In this document: in pieces, positions 15,660-23,667 of the stretch
How the letters are laid out: every line of letters begins with the position of its first letter
Position numbering within the stretch: the stretch's first letter is position 1
From: Thermoleophilia bacterium
GTDB lineage: Bacteria > Actinomycetota > Thermoleophilia > Miltoncostaeales > Miltoncostaeaceae
DNA length: 64,000 nucleotides
Assembly: GCA_028285405.1 (NCBI GenBank)
Contig: JANQPH010000044.1
Span: 62,001 to 126,000, forward strand
Direction: 5' to 3'
Program-made: the position numbers and the translations under genes
Notes under the pieces: generated by a model
Seen by the model: the letters and a program-made list of their open reading frames with translations, nothing else
Database searches by the model: none
What the model was told of the DNA's origin: nothing

Positions 15660-16963
15660 GCGGCGGCTCCGGCGGTGGACTCGATCATGGGGGTAGGTGG
15701 CGGCGATCCGTTGCGGGCGACCTCGGCGAACTCGTCCGGGAACAGGTGAACGGCGCTCGCGATCGGAGCGACGGCGCCGTCGGCGAGCGCGCAGAGCACC
15801 CGACCCTGGATCCGGCCCGACACCTTCAGCAGCAGGTCCACGTCCTCGGGGCGGCCCTCACCGTTGACCAGCCGATCGAGCAGCTTGACCATCCACATGG
15901 TTCCCTCGCGGCACGGGCTGCACTTGCCGCAGCTCTCGTGGCGGTAGAACTCGGCCAGCCGCAGCGTCGCGCGCACGATGCACTCGGAGTCGTCCATGAC
16001 GATGCAGCCGGCCGAGCCCAGGAAGGTGCCCGCCGCCTGGAGCGACTCGTAGTCGAGGGCGACGTCCAGGTGCTCCTTGGTCAGCACGGGCACGCTCGAC
16101 CCGCCGACCCAGCAGGCCTTGAAGTCACGGCCGGGCCGGAAGCCGCCGCAGATGTCGTAGATCAGCTCGCGCAGGCTCGTGTCGTGCAGGACGATCTCGT
16201 AGTTGCCCGGTCGCATGACGTGACCCGACACCGAGAAGATCTTCACACCGGTGCTCTTCTCGGTTCCCATCTGCGCCCACCAGTCCGCGCCGTGCTCGAT
16301 GATCGGCGGAACCGACGCCAGCGTCTCGACGTTGTTGATCAGCGTCGGCGACTCCCAGAGGCCCGCGACCGCGGGGAACGGCGGCTTCAGCCGCGGCTGG
16401 CCGCGCTTGCCCTCGAGGCTCTCGAGCAGGCCCGTCTCCTCGCCGCAGATGTAGGCGCCAGCGCCGCGGTGGAGCGTGATGTCGAAGGGCTCACCGGGGC
16501 CGTGCGCGTCGGGTCCGAGGTGGCCTGCCGAGTACGCCGCCTCGAGCGCGCGGTCGAGCGCGCGGGCCTGGTGCTCGTACTCTCCGCGGATGTAGATGTA
16601 GCCGTGGCGAGACCGGATCGCGTATCCGGCGAGCGCGATTCCCTCGAGCAGCTGGAACGGGTTGTGCTCCATGATCGCCCGATCCTTGAACGTGCCGGGC
16701 TCGCTCTCGTCGGCGTTGCACACGACGTAGACGGGTTTCTCGGCGTCCTTGGGAATGAAGCTGGCCTTGCGGCCCATCGGGAAGCCCGCGCCGCCGCGGC
16801 CGCGCAGCACCGACCGGTGCAGCGCGTAGAGCACGTCGTCGCGCTCCATGTGCGCGGTGGCGGTCTCGAGCGCCTTCCACCCGCCGGAGGCCTCGTAGTC
16901 GGAGAGCGCGGTCAGGTCGCCCCCATGCTCGAGGTGGCGGTAGACGATGTTCCGGATCGGCAC
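15656..16963 (-). CDS. nuoF: NADH-quinone oxidoreductase subunit F
   Basis: A 435-residue flavoprotein that takes hydride from NADH onto FMN and passes electrons to cluster N3. GRGGAGFP at residues 55-62 is the FMN/NADH-binding glycine-rich loop, and YVVCNADESEPGTFKDR is the second nucleotide motif. ESCGKCSPCREGT plus a later cysteine bind [4Fe-4S] N3. The start is the GTG at 16963, because GGAGG lies 8 nt upstream. That site overlaps the end of nuoE, giving 5 nt between genes. The open frame continues upstream, but there it is only an alternate frame of nuoE. Confidence 0.96.
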   Translation of the reverse strand: MPIRNIVYRHLEHGGDLTALSDYEASGGWKALETATAHMERDDVLYALHRSVLRGRGGAGFPMGRKASFIPKDAEKPVYVVCNADESEPGTFKDRAIMEHNPFQLLEGIALAGYAIRSRHGYIYIRGEYEHQARALDRALEAAYSAGHLGPDAHGPGEPFDITLHRGAGAYICGEETGLLESLEGKRGQPRLKPPFPAVAGLWESPTLINNVETLASVPPIIEHGADWWAQMGTEKSTGVKIFSVSGHVMRPGNYEIVLHDTSLRELIYDICGGFRPGRDFKACWVGGSSVPVLTKEHLDVALDYESLQAAGTFLGSAGCIVMDDSECIVRATLRLAEFYRHESCGKCSPCREGTMWMVKLLDRLVNGEGRPEDVDLLLKVSGRIQGRVLCALADGAVAPIASAVHLFPDEFAEVARNGSPPPTPMIESTAGAAA

Positions 16964-16968
16964 CCGCG

Positions 16969-17469
16969 CTACCTCCACACTTCCGTCGGCTGGGCGGCGG
17001 CGCGGACCTTGGCGAGGAACTCCTCCGCCTCGTCCGGGAGGACGGGCCCCTCGGTCTCGTCGACGTCGACCTGCACGCACGGCGCCTTGTCGCAGTAGCC
17101 GAGGCACTGCGCCGTCTGGATGGTCACTCCACCGTCCTCGCTGGTCCCGCCCTCGGGCGGCAGGCCCTCCAGGTCGCACAGCCGTGCGTAGAGCTGGTCC
17201 GAGCCGCGCAGCATGCACGAGAGCGTCACGCAGACCGAGACGATGCGCCTGCCGGTCGGCCTCAGGTAGAGGCGGTCATAGAAGGAGGCGACGCTCTCGA
17301 CGTACGCCGACGTGAGCCCGGTCGCCTCCGCGACGGCCTCGAGGTCCTCGAGATCGAGCCACCCCTTCTCGGTCTGGGCGTACTTCAGCGCGGGAAGGAT
17401 CAGCGCCCTGGACTCGGGGTATCGATCTCGCAGCGGGGCGAGATATGCGTTCACCTGATCGGCGTTCAC
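16969..17469 (-). CDS. nuoE: NADH-quinone oxidoreductase subunit E
   Basis: A 166-residue thioredoxin-like [2Fe-2S] protein (cluster N1a) that sits beside NuoF. Ligands Cys80, Cys85, Cys122 and Cys126 form the usual CX4C...CX3C arrangement (CVTLSC and QCLGYC). The GTG at 17469 overlaps the nuoD stop (GTGA) and has GGGAGGGG upstream within nuoD; an in-frame GTG five codons later is less well placed. Presence of nuoE, F and G means this complex oxidises NADH directly, unlike the 11-subunit versions. Confidence 0.96.
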   Translation of the reverse strand: MNADQVNAYLAPLRDRYPESRALILPALKYAQTEKGWLDLEDLEAVAEATGLTSAYVESVASFYDRLYLRPTGRRIVSVCVTLSCMLRGSDQLYARLCDLEGLPPEGGTSEDGGVTIQTAQCLGYCDKAPCVQVDVDETEGPVLPDEAEEFLAKVRAAAQPTEVWR

Positions 17470-18827
17470 CGGTCGACCCCTCCCATCACGGGGTCGAGCA
17501 TCCCGACCGTCACGATCAGGTCCGCCAGGTACGTGCCGACGGTCAACGGCCGGACGGCCTGGAGGTTCACGAAGCTGGGGTCGCGGACGTGGACGCGCAT
17601 CGGCTTCGGTGATCCGTCGGAGACCACGTAGCAGCCGAGCTCGCCACGCGGGGACTCCACCGCGCAGTAGGCCTCGCCCTCGGGAACGGTGAAGCCCTCG
17701 GTCACGAGCTTGAAGTGGTGGATCAGCGCCTCCATCGAGGTGGCGAGCTCCTCGCGTGGCGGCAGGACGACCTTGCGGTCGTCGGCGATGTGACGACCCT
17801 CGGGGAGCCCGTCGATCGCCTGACCGAGGATCCGCGCGGACTCGCGCATCTCGCGGATGCGCATCAGGTACCGGTCGTAGGAGTCGCCGTTGGCGCCGAC
17901 CGGGATCTGGAAGTCGAAGTGCTCGTAGCCGGAGTACGGCGCCAGCTTGCGCCGGTCCAGATCCACGCCCGCGGCGCGCAGTGACGGACCCGTCACCCCG
18001 AGGTTGATCAGCTCGTCCGGGGGCAGGACCCCGACGCCCTTGGTCCGCTCGAGCCAGATCGGGTTCGCCGAGAGCAGGCCCTCGTACTCGTCGATCCGGC
18101 TCGGAAGCACGTCGAGCAGGCGTCGAAGCTCGCGCTCGAACTCGGGCGGCAGGTCCTCCGCGCAGCCGCCGGGCCAGAAGTACCGCGTGTTCATGCGGTC
18201 CCCGGCGACCATCTCGAACAGGTCGAGCACCTGCTCGCGCTCGCGGTAGGCGTAGAAGAAGACCGACATCGCCCCGAGCTCGAGGCCGCTCGTGCCAAGC
18301 CAGACGAGGTGGCTCGAGATCCGGTTGAGCTCGCACATCATCACGCGGATGTACTCGGCCCGCGGTGGCACTTCGAGCCCGAGGAGCTTCTCGACGGCCA
18401 GGTTGTAGGCGTGGATGTTGAAGAACGGCGCGAGGTAGTCGCACCGCGTCACGCAGGTCACCGCCTGCCAGTACGTCTTGTTCTCGCACTGCTTCTCGAT
18501 GCCGGTGTGCAGGTACCCGATCACCGGATGCACGTCGCGCACGACCTCGCCGTCCAGCTCGGTGATGAGCCGGAGCACCCCGTGGGTCGACGGGTGCTGT
18601 GGCCCGAGGTTGATCACCATGGGCCCGCGCTCTCCGGGGCCCTGGGCTGACGCCTCGGCGGCGAGCGTCCGCGTGAGCGCCTCCTTGGGGGTGCTCGCCT
18701 CCACTCCCGCGATGGCGCGTTCGGTCGGCGTCAGCTCGCGCTGCTCGCGAGTCGCGGCTTCGCTTGCGGTCCGGGCCTCCTCGGCGATCGTCGCCGCCTG
18801 GTCCGGGCTGCCAGGGACGGTGGCCAT
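17466..18827 (-). CDS. nuoD: NADH-quinone oxidoreductase subunit D
   Basis: A 453-residue 49-kDa-type subunit that lines the quinone pocket with NuoB. GPQHPSTHGVLRL contains the quinone-contacting histidines, and RISSHLVWLGT and the C-terminal VESPRGELG and DPVMGGVDR blocks are standard. The protein carries about 70 extra residues before VINLGPQHP, rich in alanine, glutamate and threonine and predicted helical. The ATG at 18827 is 2 nt after the nuoC stop, which supports translation of this extension. A start at internal Met70 would leave a 209 nt gap. Confidence 0.96.
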   Translation of the reverse strand: MATVPGSPDQAATIAEEARTASEAATREQRELTPTERAIAGVEASTPKEALTRTLAAEASAQGPGERGPMVINLGPQHPSTHGVLRLITELDGEVVRDVHPVIGYLHTGIEKQCENKTYWQAVTCVTRCDYLAPFFNIHAYNLAVEKLLGLEVPPRAEYIRVMMCELNRISSHLVWLGTSGLELGAMSVFFYAYREREQVLDLFEMVAGDRMNTRYFWPGGCAEDLPPEFERELRRLLDVLPSRIDEYEGLLSANPIWLERTKGVGVLPPDELINLGVTGPSLRAAGVDLDRRKLAPYSGYEHFDFQIPVGANGDSYDRYLMRIREMRESARILGQAIDGLPEGRHIADDRKVVLPPREELATSMEALIHHFKLVTEGFTVPEGEAYCAVESPRGELGCYVVSDGSPKPMRVHVRDPSFVNLQAVRPLTVGTYLADLIVTVGMLDPVMGGVDR

Positions 18828-18829
18828 GC

Positions 18830-19342
18830 CTATGCCTCCGGCCTTCGGGTCATGGCGTCTCCACCGCCGAGCACGTGGTGGCTGAACTCGACCTCCTCGC
18901 CGCCGATCGGGTAGTCGCGGCGAAGCGGATGCCCCTCCCAGTCGAGCGGCATCAGGATTCGGCACAGGTCGGGGTGGTCGGTGAAGCGCACGCCGAACAG
19001 GTCGTAGACCTCGCGCTCGAGCCAGTTGGCGGTCTTCCACACCGGCGTCACCGACGACACCTCGGGGTTCTGCGCCCCCGCCCAGACCCGCAATCGCAGG
19101 AACGTCCCCGACTCGATCGAGGTGAGCTGGTAGGCCAGCCGGAACCGGTCGGGGTGGTCCGGGTAGTCGGCGCACGTCACGTCGGACAGCAGCACGAAGG
19201 ACAGCGGCGGCCCCTGCAGGAATCGGGCGACCGAGAGCAGCTGCTCCTTCTCCACGACGAGCGTCAGCTCGCCCCGCTCCTCGATCTCCTCGAGGACCGC
19301 TCCGGGGGTCGTGGCCTCGATCAGGTCACGGGCCTCGCTCAC
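18830..19342 (-). CDS. nuoC: NADH-quinone oxidoreductase subunit C
   Basis: A 170-residue 30-kDa-type peripheral subunit that holds NuoD and NuoB together at the base of the hydrophilic arm. The family signature is clear: [26 protein letters not shown], followed by [14 protein letters not shown]. The GTG overlaps the nuoB stop (GTGA). NuoC and NuoD are separate genes here, unlike the fused NuoCD of E. coli. Confidence 0.96.
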   Translation of the reverse strand: MSEARDLIEATTPGAVLEEIEERGELTLVVEKEQLLSVARFLQGPPLSFVLLSDVTCADYPDHPDRFRLAYQLTSIESGTFLRLRVWAGAQNPEVSSVTPVWKTANWLEREVYDLFGVRFTDHPDLCRILMPLDWEGHPLRRDYPIGGEEVEFSHHVLGGGDAMTRRPEA

Positions 19343-19980
19343 CGGCTCCTCCGGTGCGGCGTGATCGCGGTCGTCGTCTCGGACCGGGCATCGCCGGTGG
19401 GGGCCGGACCCGATCCTCGCAGCGTCGAGTTCGCCGGCTCGCCCCGAGCGCCGATCACCTCGTGCTGGAGCACCCGGATCCCCTCGATCAGGCCCTCCGG
19501 CCGCGGGGGGCAGCCCGGGACGTAGACGTCGACCGGCACGATCTTGTCGACCCCCTGGAGCAGCGCGTAGTTGTTGAACACGCCGCCGGTCGAGGCGCAC
19601 GCGCCCATCGAGACGACCCACTTGGGCTCGAGCATCTGCTCGTAGACGTGGCGGAGCACCGGGCCCATCTTCTGAGAGACGCGGCCCGAGACGATCATCA
19701 GGTCCGCCTGGCGAGGTGTCGCCCGAAACACCTCGGCTCCGAACCGCGACACGTCGAGCCGCGGGGACATGACGTGCATCATCTCGATCGCGCAGCAGGC
19801 GAGCCCGAATGTCGCGGGCCACACCGACGAGGAGCGTGCCCACTGCACCGCGCGCTCGACCGTCGTGAGCAGCAGGGCCTGCTCGACCTCCGCCGGGTCG
19901 ATGTCGCGAAGGTCGCGGTCGATCTCCGCTCCGCTGCGCGGAGCTCGCTCGGGTGGGGCGTCGGGTGGGATCAGCGCCAT
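19339..19980 (-). CDS. nuoB: NADH-quinone oxidoreductase subunit B
   Basis: A 213-residue PSST-type subunit carrying terminal cluster N2, which reduces the quinone. Cys62 and Cys63 form the unusual tandem pair ([11 protein letters not shown]), and Cys128 and Cys157 (MGACASTGG and VPGCPPRPE) complete the [4Fe-4S] site. The C-terminal 40 residues are hydrophilic, proline- and arginine-rich and not part of the core fold. The start codon lies within the nuoA end, overlapping by 10 nt. Confidence 0.97.
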   Translation of the reverse strand: MALIPPDAPPERAPRSGAEIDRDLRDIDPAEVEQALLLTTVERAVQWARSSSVWPATFGLACCAIEMMHVMSPRLDVSRFGAEVFRATPRQADLMIVSGRVSQKMGPVLRHVYEQMLEPKWVVSMGACASTGGVFNNYALLQGVDKIVPVDVYVPGCPPRPEGLIEGIRVLQHEVIGARGEPANSTLRGSGPAPTGDARSETTTAITPHRRSR

Positions 19981-20327
19981 TCGAGTGCCCCCTTCTTCCA
20001 GATGTAGATCAGCGCCTCGACCACCGTGAACACGAACACGATCAGCACGATCAGCCCGAGGGCCCCGTCGTCGCGCAGGTTCACCGCGAGCGGGTAGATG
20101 AAGGCGAGCTCGATGTCGAAGACGATGAACAGCATCGCGGTGAGGTAGTAGTCGACCGAGAACCGCTGCTTGGCCGGTCGGGGCGTGAGGATCCCGCTCT
20201 CGTACGGCAGGTCCTTGACCGGGTTGGAGCGTCGCCCACCGATCATGCTCAGGGCGATGAACGCTCCCCCGATGACCAAGCCGATCACGAGGAAGATGAG
20301 GATCCCTAGCCAGTCAGAGAGGTCCAT
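19971..20327 (-). CDS. nuoA: NADH-quinone oxidoreductase subunit A
   Basis: First gene of the operon, a 118-residue ND3-type subunit with three helices. The conserved loop [10 protein letters not shown] (normally YECG) precedes helix 2, with serine in place of the usual cysteine. [21 protein letters not shown] carries the conserved acidic residues of helix 2. ATG start. The only promoter-like motif upstream is the extended -10 at 20426-20434, implying a leader of about 90 nt. Confidence 0.96.
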   Translation of the reverse strand: MDLSDWLGILIFLVIGLVIGGAFIALSMIGGRRSNPVKDLPYESGILTPRPAKQRFSVDYYLTAMLFIVFDIELAFIYPLAVNLRDDGALGLIVLIVFVFTVVEALIYIWKKGALEWR

Positions 20328-20425
20328 CTCGACGACTCGTTCTCTGCGGTCGAGGCCGGGGCGGGGCGCCGACGGCCGGGGTGGCGATCTGCCCGTCGGG
20401 TGACAGCCCGAGCGGGTCGCGGCGG

Positions 20426-20434
20426 ACGCTACCA
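20426..20434 (-). promoter_or_regulatory. Candidate nuo operon promoter (extended -10)
   Basis: On the minus strand this reads TGGTAGCGT, an extended -10 box almost identical to TGATAGCGT before the rmd-like gene and TGGTAGGAT at the left edge. Transcription would begin near 20419. No recognisable -35 hexamer is seen 17 nt upstream. Confidence 0.4.
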
Positions 20435-20782
20435 GTGGCCCCCGAAACCCGCATCATCGTGACGATCGGCTCATGGGCGCGATCGTCCGAGCAGGCTCGT
20501 CCGCGCCTCCGAGCGCGTGAGTCCGTCGGGTCGAGTCGCCGCCCTCAGGTGCCGTCGATCGGCGTTCGTGTAGGACGAGCCTGCGTGGGGTTCGCTCCCG
20601 ACGGACCTCGCTTCAGCATGCCGACACGCGCAATGCCGCCGCTGCCTGGCCTATCCCGCTTGCGTGTGTACGAGGCCCGAGGGCCGACGGATCACCAGCG
20701 GGGACGGGAGGACCACGGAGATCCGGCGATCACCGGCCGAGGTGCCACGCGGTGGGCGCCAGCGCGCCCGCGGCGGATTGGG
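20435..20782. other. Intergenic region upstream of nuoA, no gene seen
   Basis: About 350 bases between the nuo promoter and the end of the small membrane-protein gene. I see no coding pattern, no RNA gene and no strong palindrome. A T-arm-like GGGTTCGCTCCC near 20590 has no matching tRNA body. Confidence 0.5.
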
Positions 20783-20971
20783 TCAGACGCGGCTGGGCTT
20801 GTTGCTGCGGCCGCGGCTGCGCGCGAACCAAAACCCGACACCGACGCCGATCGCGACCAGCGTGAGCGGCCACAGGAGGCTCCAGGCCAACGAGAGGAGC
20901 GACCCGATCAGCCACAGGCCGATGATGACCGCGGCGACGACGGCAAGCACGATGAGAAGAAGCGAGCCCAT
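20783..20971 (-). CDS. Small two-helix membrane protein
   Basis: A 62-residue protein, almost entirely hydrophobic up to residue 48 (two adjacent membrane segments separated by GSLLSLAW), then a basic tail RSRGRSNKPSRV that should stay in the cytoplasm. GGAG lies 4 nt before the ATG and a good -10 box (TACAAT) lies about 33 nt upstream. Small proteins of this design are common in actinobacteria and mostly uncharacterised. I do not assign a function. Confidence 0.6.
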   Translation of the reverse strand: MGSLLLIVLAVVAAVIIGLWLIGSLLSLAWSLLWPLTLVAIGVGVGFWFARSRGRSNKPSRV

Positions 20972-21003
20972 CTGACTCCGGTCCGTGGGTTGTACCAACG
21001 CCC

Positions 21004-21009
21004 ATTGTA
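21004..21009 (-). promoter_or_regulatory. Candidate -10 for the small membrane protein
   Basis: Minus-strand TACAAT, one base from the consensus TATAAT, the best single -10 match noticed in this part of the window. Start of transcription would be near 20997, leaving a 26 nt leader. Confidence 0.4.
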
Positions 21010-21096
21010 GACGCCCTCGGCCCGGCCACCCCGGTGATCGGGCCCCATCGTGCGTTCCGTCGGGCCGCGCCGGACAGGAGTTGCAATTCTGCGCGG

Positions 21097-21411
21097 GTGG
21101 ACGACCAGGAGCGGCTCGAGTACTTCGCGCGGATGGTCCGGGAGGCGCCCGAGGTCGCACGGGTGCGGTTCGCGTACGCCAACGAGCTCCTCCGGGCCGA
21201 GCGCCTCGACGACGCCGTCGTGGAGCTGCGCAGCTACCTGTCGCTGAGCGAGGACGAAGGCAACGCCTGGGGCCGACTCGGCGATGCGCTGGCACGATTG
21301 GGCCGTCCCGACGAGGCCGCCGACGCCTACCTGGCCGGGATCGACCAGGCCGAGCGCCACGGGCACACGGGGATGGCCGACGAGTTTCGCGACGCGATCG
21401 AGCGCCTCTAG
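21097..21411 (+). CDS. Tetratricopeptide-repeat protein
   Basis: A 104-residue soluble helical protein with TPR-like pairs. RFAYANELLRAERLDDAVVELRSYL and AWGRLGDALARLGRPDEAADAYLAG carry the alternating A, L, G and Y pattern of the repeat, so it holds about two and a half TPRs. The GTG at 21097 is the only reasonable start in frame. It lies 3 nt upstream of the ABC-2 permease gene, so the two are probably co-translated. It may be a small protein-protein adaptor; its partner is unknown. Confidence 0.65.
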   Translation: MDDQERLEYFARMVREAPEVARVRFAYANELLRAERLDDAVVELRSYLSLSEDEGNAWGRLGDALARLGRPDEAADAYLAGIDQAERHGHTGMADEFRDAIERL

Positions 21412-21414
21412 CCG

Positions 21415-22224
21415 GTGAGCGTGGCGGGCCCCTCCAGCGGGCGCGGGCGGGTCTCGGGGTACGACTTCTCTCCGACCGGGGCGTTCCGGATGTGGCAGCG
21501 AAACGCCACGGTCGGGCGCAAGACGCTCCTGACGACGCTCGCGCCGCGCTTCGTCGAGGCGATCGCCTACCTGGCGATCATGGGCCTCGGCCTCGGCACG
21601 TATCTGACCCAGGTCGACGGCACGGACTACATCGACTTCATCGCGCCCGGGGTCGCGGCGTCCGCGGTGATGTTCGGCGCGGTGATCGAGACGACCTACA
21701 ACTCGTTCGTCCGCATCCACGTTCGCCGGGTCTTCGAGGCCGCCGTCTCGACACCGCTGTCGGTCGGCGACGTGGTCGTCGGCGAGTACCTCTGGGCGGC
21801 GACCAGGGCGACCATCTACGGGACGGTGTTCCTGCTCGTGATGGCCGTGTTCGGCCTGATCCACTCCCCGCTCGCGGTGTTCGTCCCGATCGTGTTCGTG
21901 GTCGGGGCCCTGACGTTCGCCGTGCTCGGGATGCTGTACACCGCGTACGTCTCGAGTCTCGAGCACTACAACATCTTCTTCACGGGGATCCTGACCCCGA
22001 TGTTCCTCTTCAGCGGCGTCTTCTTCCCGTTCGGCGACCTGCCGACATGGGCTCAGGTCGTCGGGTGGGGCCTTCCGCTGTCGCACCTGGTCGCGGCGAC
22101 CCGTGACCTGACGCTCGGGGGCGCCGACTGGCTCACGGGCGTCCATGTCGCGGTGTTGGCCGCGATCACCGCCGTGCTCTTCCCGCTCGCGCCGCGCCGT
22201 CTGTCGCGCGTACTGCTGCGCTAG
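21415..22224 (+). CDS. ABC-2 type transporter permease, orphan
   Basis: A 269-residue membrane permease with six helices of the ABC-2/NodJ/DrrB family. The family block SSLEHYNIFFTGILTPMFLFSGVFFPFGDLPTWAQ, followed by LPLSHLVAATRDL, is typical of NodJ-like and drug-exporter permeases. The GTG starts 3 nt after the TPR gene. No ATP-binding subunit lies next to it, so it must pair with an ATPase encoded elsewhere. Its stop overlaps the stop of the convergent malic-enzyme-like gene within the palindrome CTAG. The substrate is unknown. Confidence 0.85.
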   Translation: MSVAGPSSGRGRVSGYDFSPTGAFRMWQRNATVGRKTLLTTLAPRFVEAIAYLAIMGLGLGTYLTQVDGTDYIDFIAPGVAASAVMFGAVIETTYNSFVRIHVRRVFEAAVSTPLSVGDVVVGEYLWAATRATIYGTVFLLVMAVFGLIHSPLAVFVPIVFVVGALTFAVLGMLYTAYVSSLEHYNIFFTGILTPMFLFSGVFFPFGDLPTWAQVVGWGLPLSHLVAATRDLTLGGADWLTGVHVAVLAAITAVLFPLAPRRLSRVLLR

Positions 22225-23621
22225 TCGGCTGCGGCCGCCCGCACGACCCCCGCCGCCCGAGCCGCTGCATCCGTCGCGGCGGCGACGTTCGCGACGAGGT
22301 TCGGCGCGAGCAGTGTCGGGACGATGCGCTCGGCGCTCGTGCCGTCCGCCTCGGCCGTGGTCTTGATCGCCGTCGCGGCGGCGAGGACCATCTCGTCGGT
22401 GATCGCGCTGACCCTGGCATCGAGGGCCGCGCGCCAGATGCCCGTGAAGGCGAGCGCGCCGCTCAGGTAGTTCGGGGCGTCCGGTCTGCCGCTTGCGGTG
22501 ACCCGCGCGAGCTCAGCCGTCGCGGGTGGGAGCGCGCTCGCGGCCGCCGGCAACGCGAGCACGACGGGGTCAGGCGCCATGGCTCCGACATCGGCTGGCG
22601 CGATCGGGACGTCGGTGCTCGTCACGACGAGGGCCTGCGCTCCCGAGAGGACGTTCCGCAGGCCTCCCGAGCGCTGTGTCGTGTTCGTGTGCTTGGCGCG
22701 GCTGAGCAGTCCGGGGTCGAGGTCGCTCCGGCCCGCGTTGATCGCGCCGACCTCGTCGCAGACGATCACGTCGCCCGCGCCGGCGGTCACGAGCAGCTGC
22801 GCCGCGACCAGGCCGCTCGCCCCGGCGCCGGCGACGACGACGGTCGAGCGCTCGAGCTCGCCGCCGGCGATCGGCAGCGCGTTCCAGAGTCCGGCGAGCA
22901 GCGCGGCCGCATCGGCGCGCTCGTCCGCCAGCACCGGGATGTCCAGCTGCTCGCTGAGTGCGCGCTCCAGATCGAAGGCGCGCGGGGCGGCGATGTCGCT
23001 CAGGTGGACGCCGGCGAAGGGCGACGCCGCCAGGCCGACCGCCTCGGCGATGCGGTCGACAAACCGCTCGTCCACGGGCAGCGGGAATCCGTCCACTCCG
23101 GCGAGCTCGCGCAGGAACAGCGCGCGCGCCTCGAGGGCGGGCAGCGCGGCGAGCGGGCCAAGGTCGCCTTCACCGAGGATCGCGCTGCCGTCGGTGACGA
23201 GCATCACGCTGTTGCCCTTGATGGTGTAGGTCCAGGCCGCCTCGACGTCGGCGTTGATCGCCATGCACACGCGGGCGACGCCCGGCGTGTAGGCCATCGC
23301 GAGATCGTCGTTGCTCTCGAGCGCGGCCCGGTTGCGCATCCCGATCTTGCCCGAGACGTGGCGAACGATGGCGCGGTCGGCGATTCCCTCGACGTCGACG
23401 CCCTCGACGGAGGCCATCGCCTGGCTGACGTCCTCCGCGTGCGCCTCGTCGCGCACGCGCAGCGCGACGTCTCGCGTCACGCTGACCGCCGTCGTCTCGA
23501 CGATCTCGACGCCTCCAATGAGCGCCCCCGTCTCGGCGATGGCGCTCATGAGCTCGCCGAGCTTTCCGACCTCGGACGGCAGGCTGGCGCGAATCGTGAC
23601 GTCGTGGCTGGGGCTGCTCAC
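22221..23621 (-). CDS. Malic-enzyme-like protein with ACT domain, catalytic residues lost
   Basis: A 466-residue homologue of bacterial NAD(P)-malic enzymes with an N-terminal ACT regulatory domain (about 1-85). The fold is clear. YTPGVARVC at 111-119 keeps the catalytic tyrosine, KGNSVMLVTDGSAILG is at 135-150, GAGASG at 265-270 is the nucleotide site, and the C-terminal ALAFTGIWRAALD block is present. However, the usual EGK becomes EAR at 164-166 (catalytic lysine to arginine). LED becomes LSD at 207-209, removing a metal ligand. HDDQHGT becomes ADERADA at 232-238, and the NP-containing loop is replaced by alanines. It may be inactive, regulatory, or have a new activity. GTG start with a -10 box (TAGTAT) about 10 nt upstream. 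Confidence 0.8.
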   Translation of the reverse strand: MSSPSHDVTIRASLPSEVGKLGELMSAIAETGALIGGVEIVETTAVSVTRDVALRVRDEAHAEDVSQAMASVEGVDVEGIADRAIVRHVSGKIGMRNRAALESNDDLAMAYTPGVARVCMAINADVEAAWTYTIKGNSVMLVTDGSAILGEGDLGPLAALPALEARALFLRELAGVDGFPLPVDERFVDRIAEAVGLAASPFAGVHLSDIAAPRAFDLERALSEQLDIPVLADERADAAALLAGLWNALPIAGGELERSTVVVAGAGASGLVAAQLLVTAGAGDVIVCDEVGAINAGRSDLDPGLLSRAKHTNTTQRSGGLRNVLSGAQALVVTSTDVPIAPADVGAMAPDPVVLALPAAASALPPATAELARVTASGRPDAPNYLSGALAFTGIWRAALDARVSAITDEMVLAAATAIKTTAEADGTSAERIVPTLLAPNLVANVAAATDAAARAAGVVRAAAAD

Positions 23622-23630
23622 AGCCGCGCG

Positions 23631-23636
23631 ATACTA
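23631..23636 (-). promoter_or_regulatory. Candidate -10 for the malic-enzyme-like gene
   Basis: Minus-strand TAGTAT (TAnnnT) with transcription expected at about 23624 and GTG at 23621, so nearly leaderless. It follows immediately after a hairpin that could terminate the upstream gene. Confidence 0.35.
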
Positions 23637-23645
23637 GCGATGCGA

Positions 23646-23659
23646 CGCCCGAATGGGCG
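23646..23659 (-). terminator. Hairpin after the exported anchored protein gene
   Basis: CGCCC-GAAT-GGGCG, a 5 bp GC stem with a tetraloop, just downstream of the stop of the minus-strand gene at 23668. A second stem, GGGCTG-CCT-CAGCCC, overlaps that stop codon. No U-tract. Confidence 0.35.
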
Positions 23660-23667
23660 GGGCTGCC

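Noticed and set aside
20580-20600. tRNA T-arm-like GGGTTCGCTCCC
   Set aside because: No acceptor stem, D-arm or anticodon arm can be built around it, and the loop lacks the conserved A.
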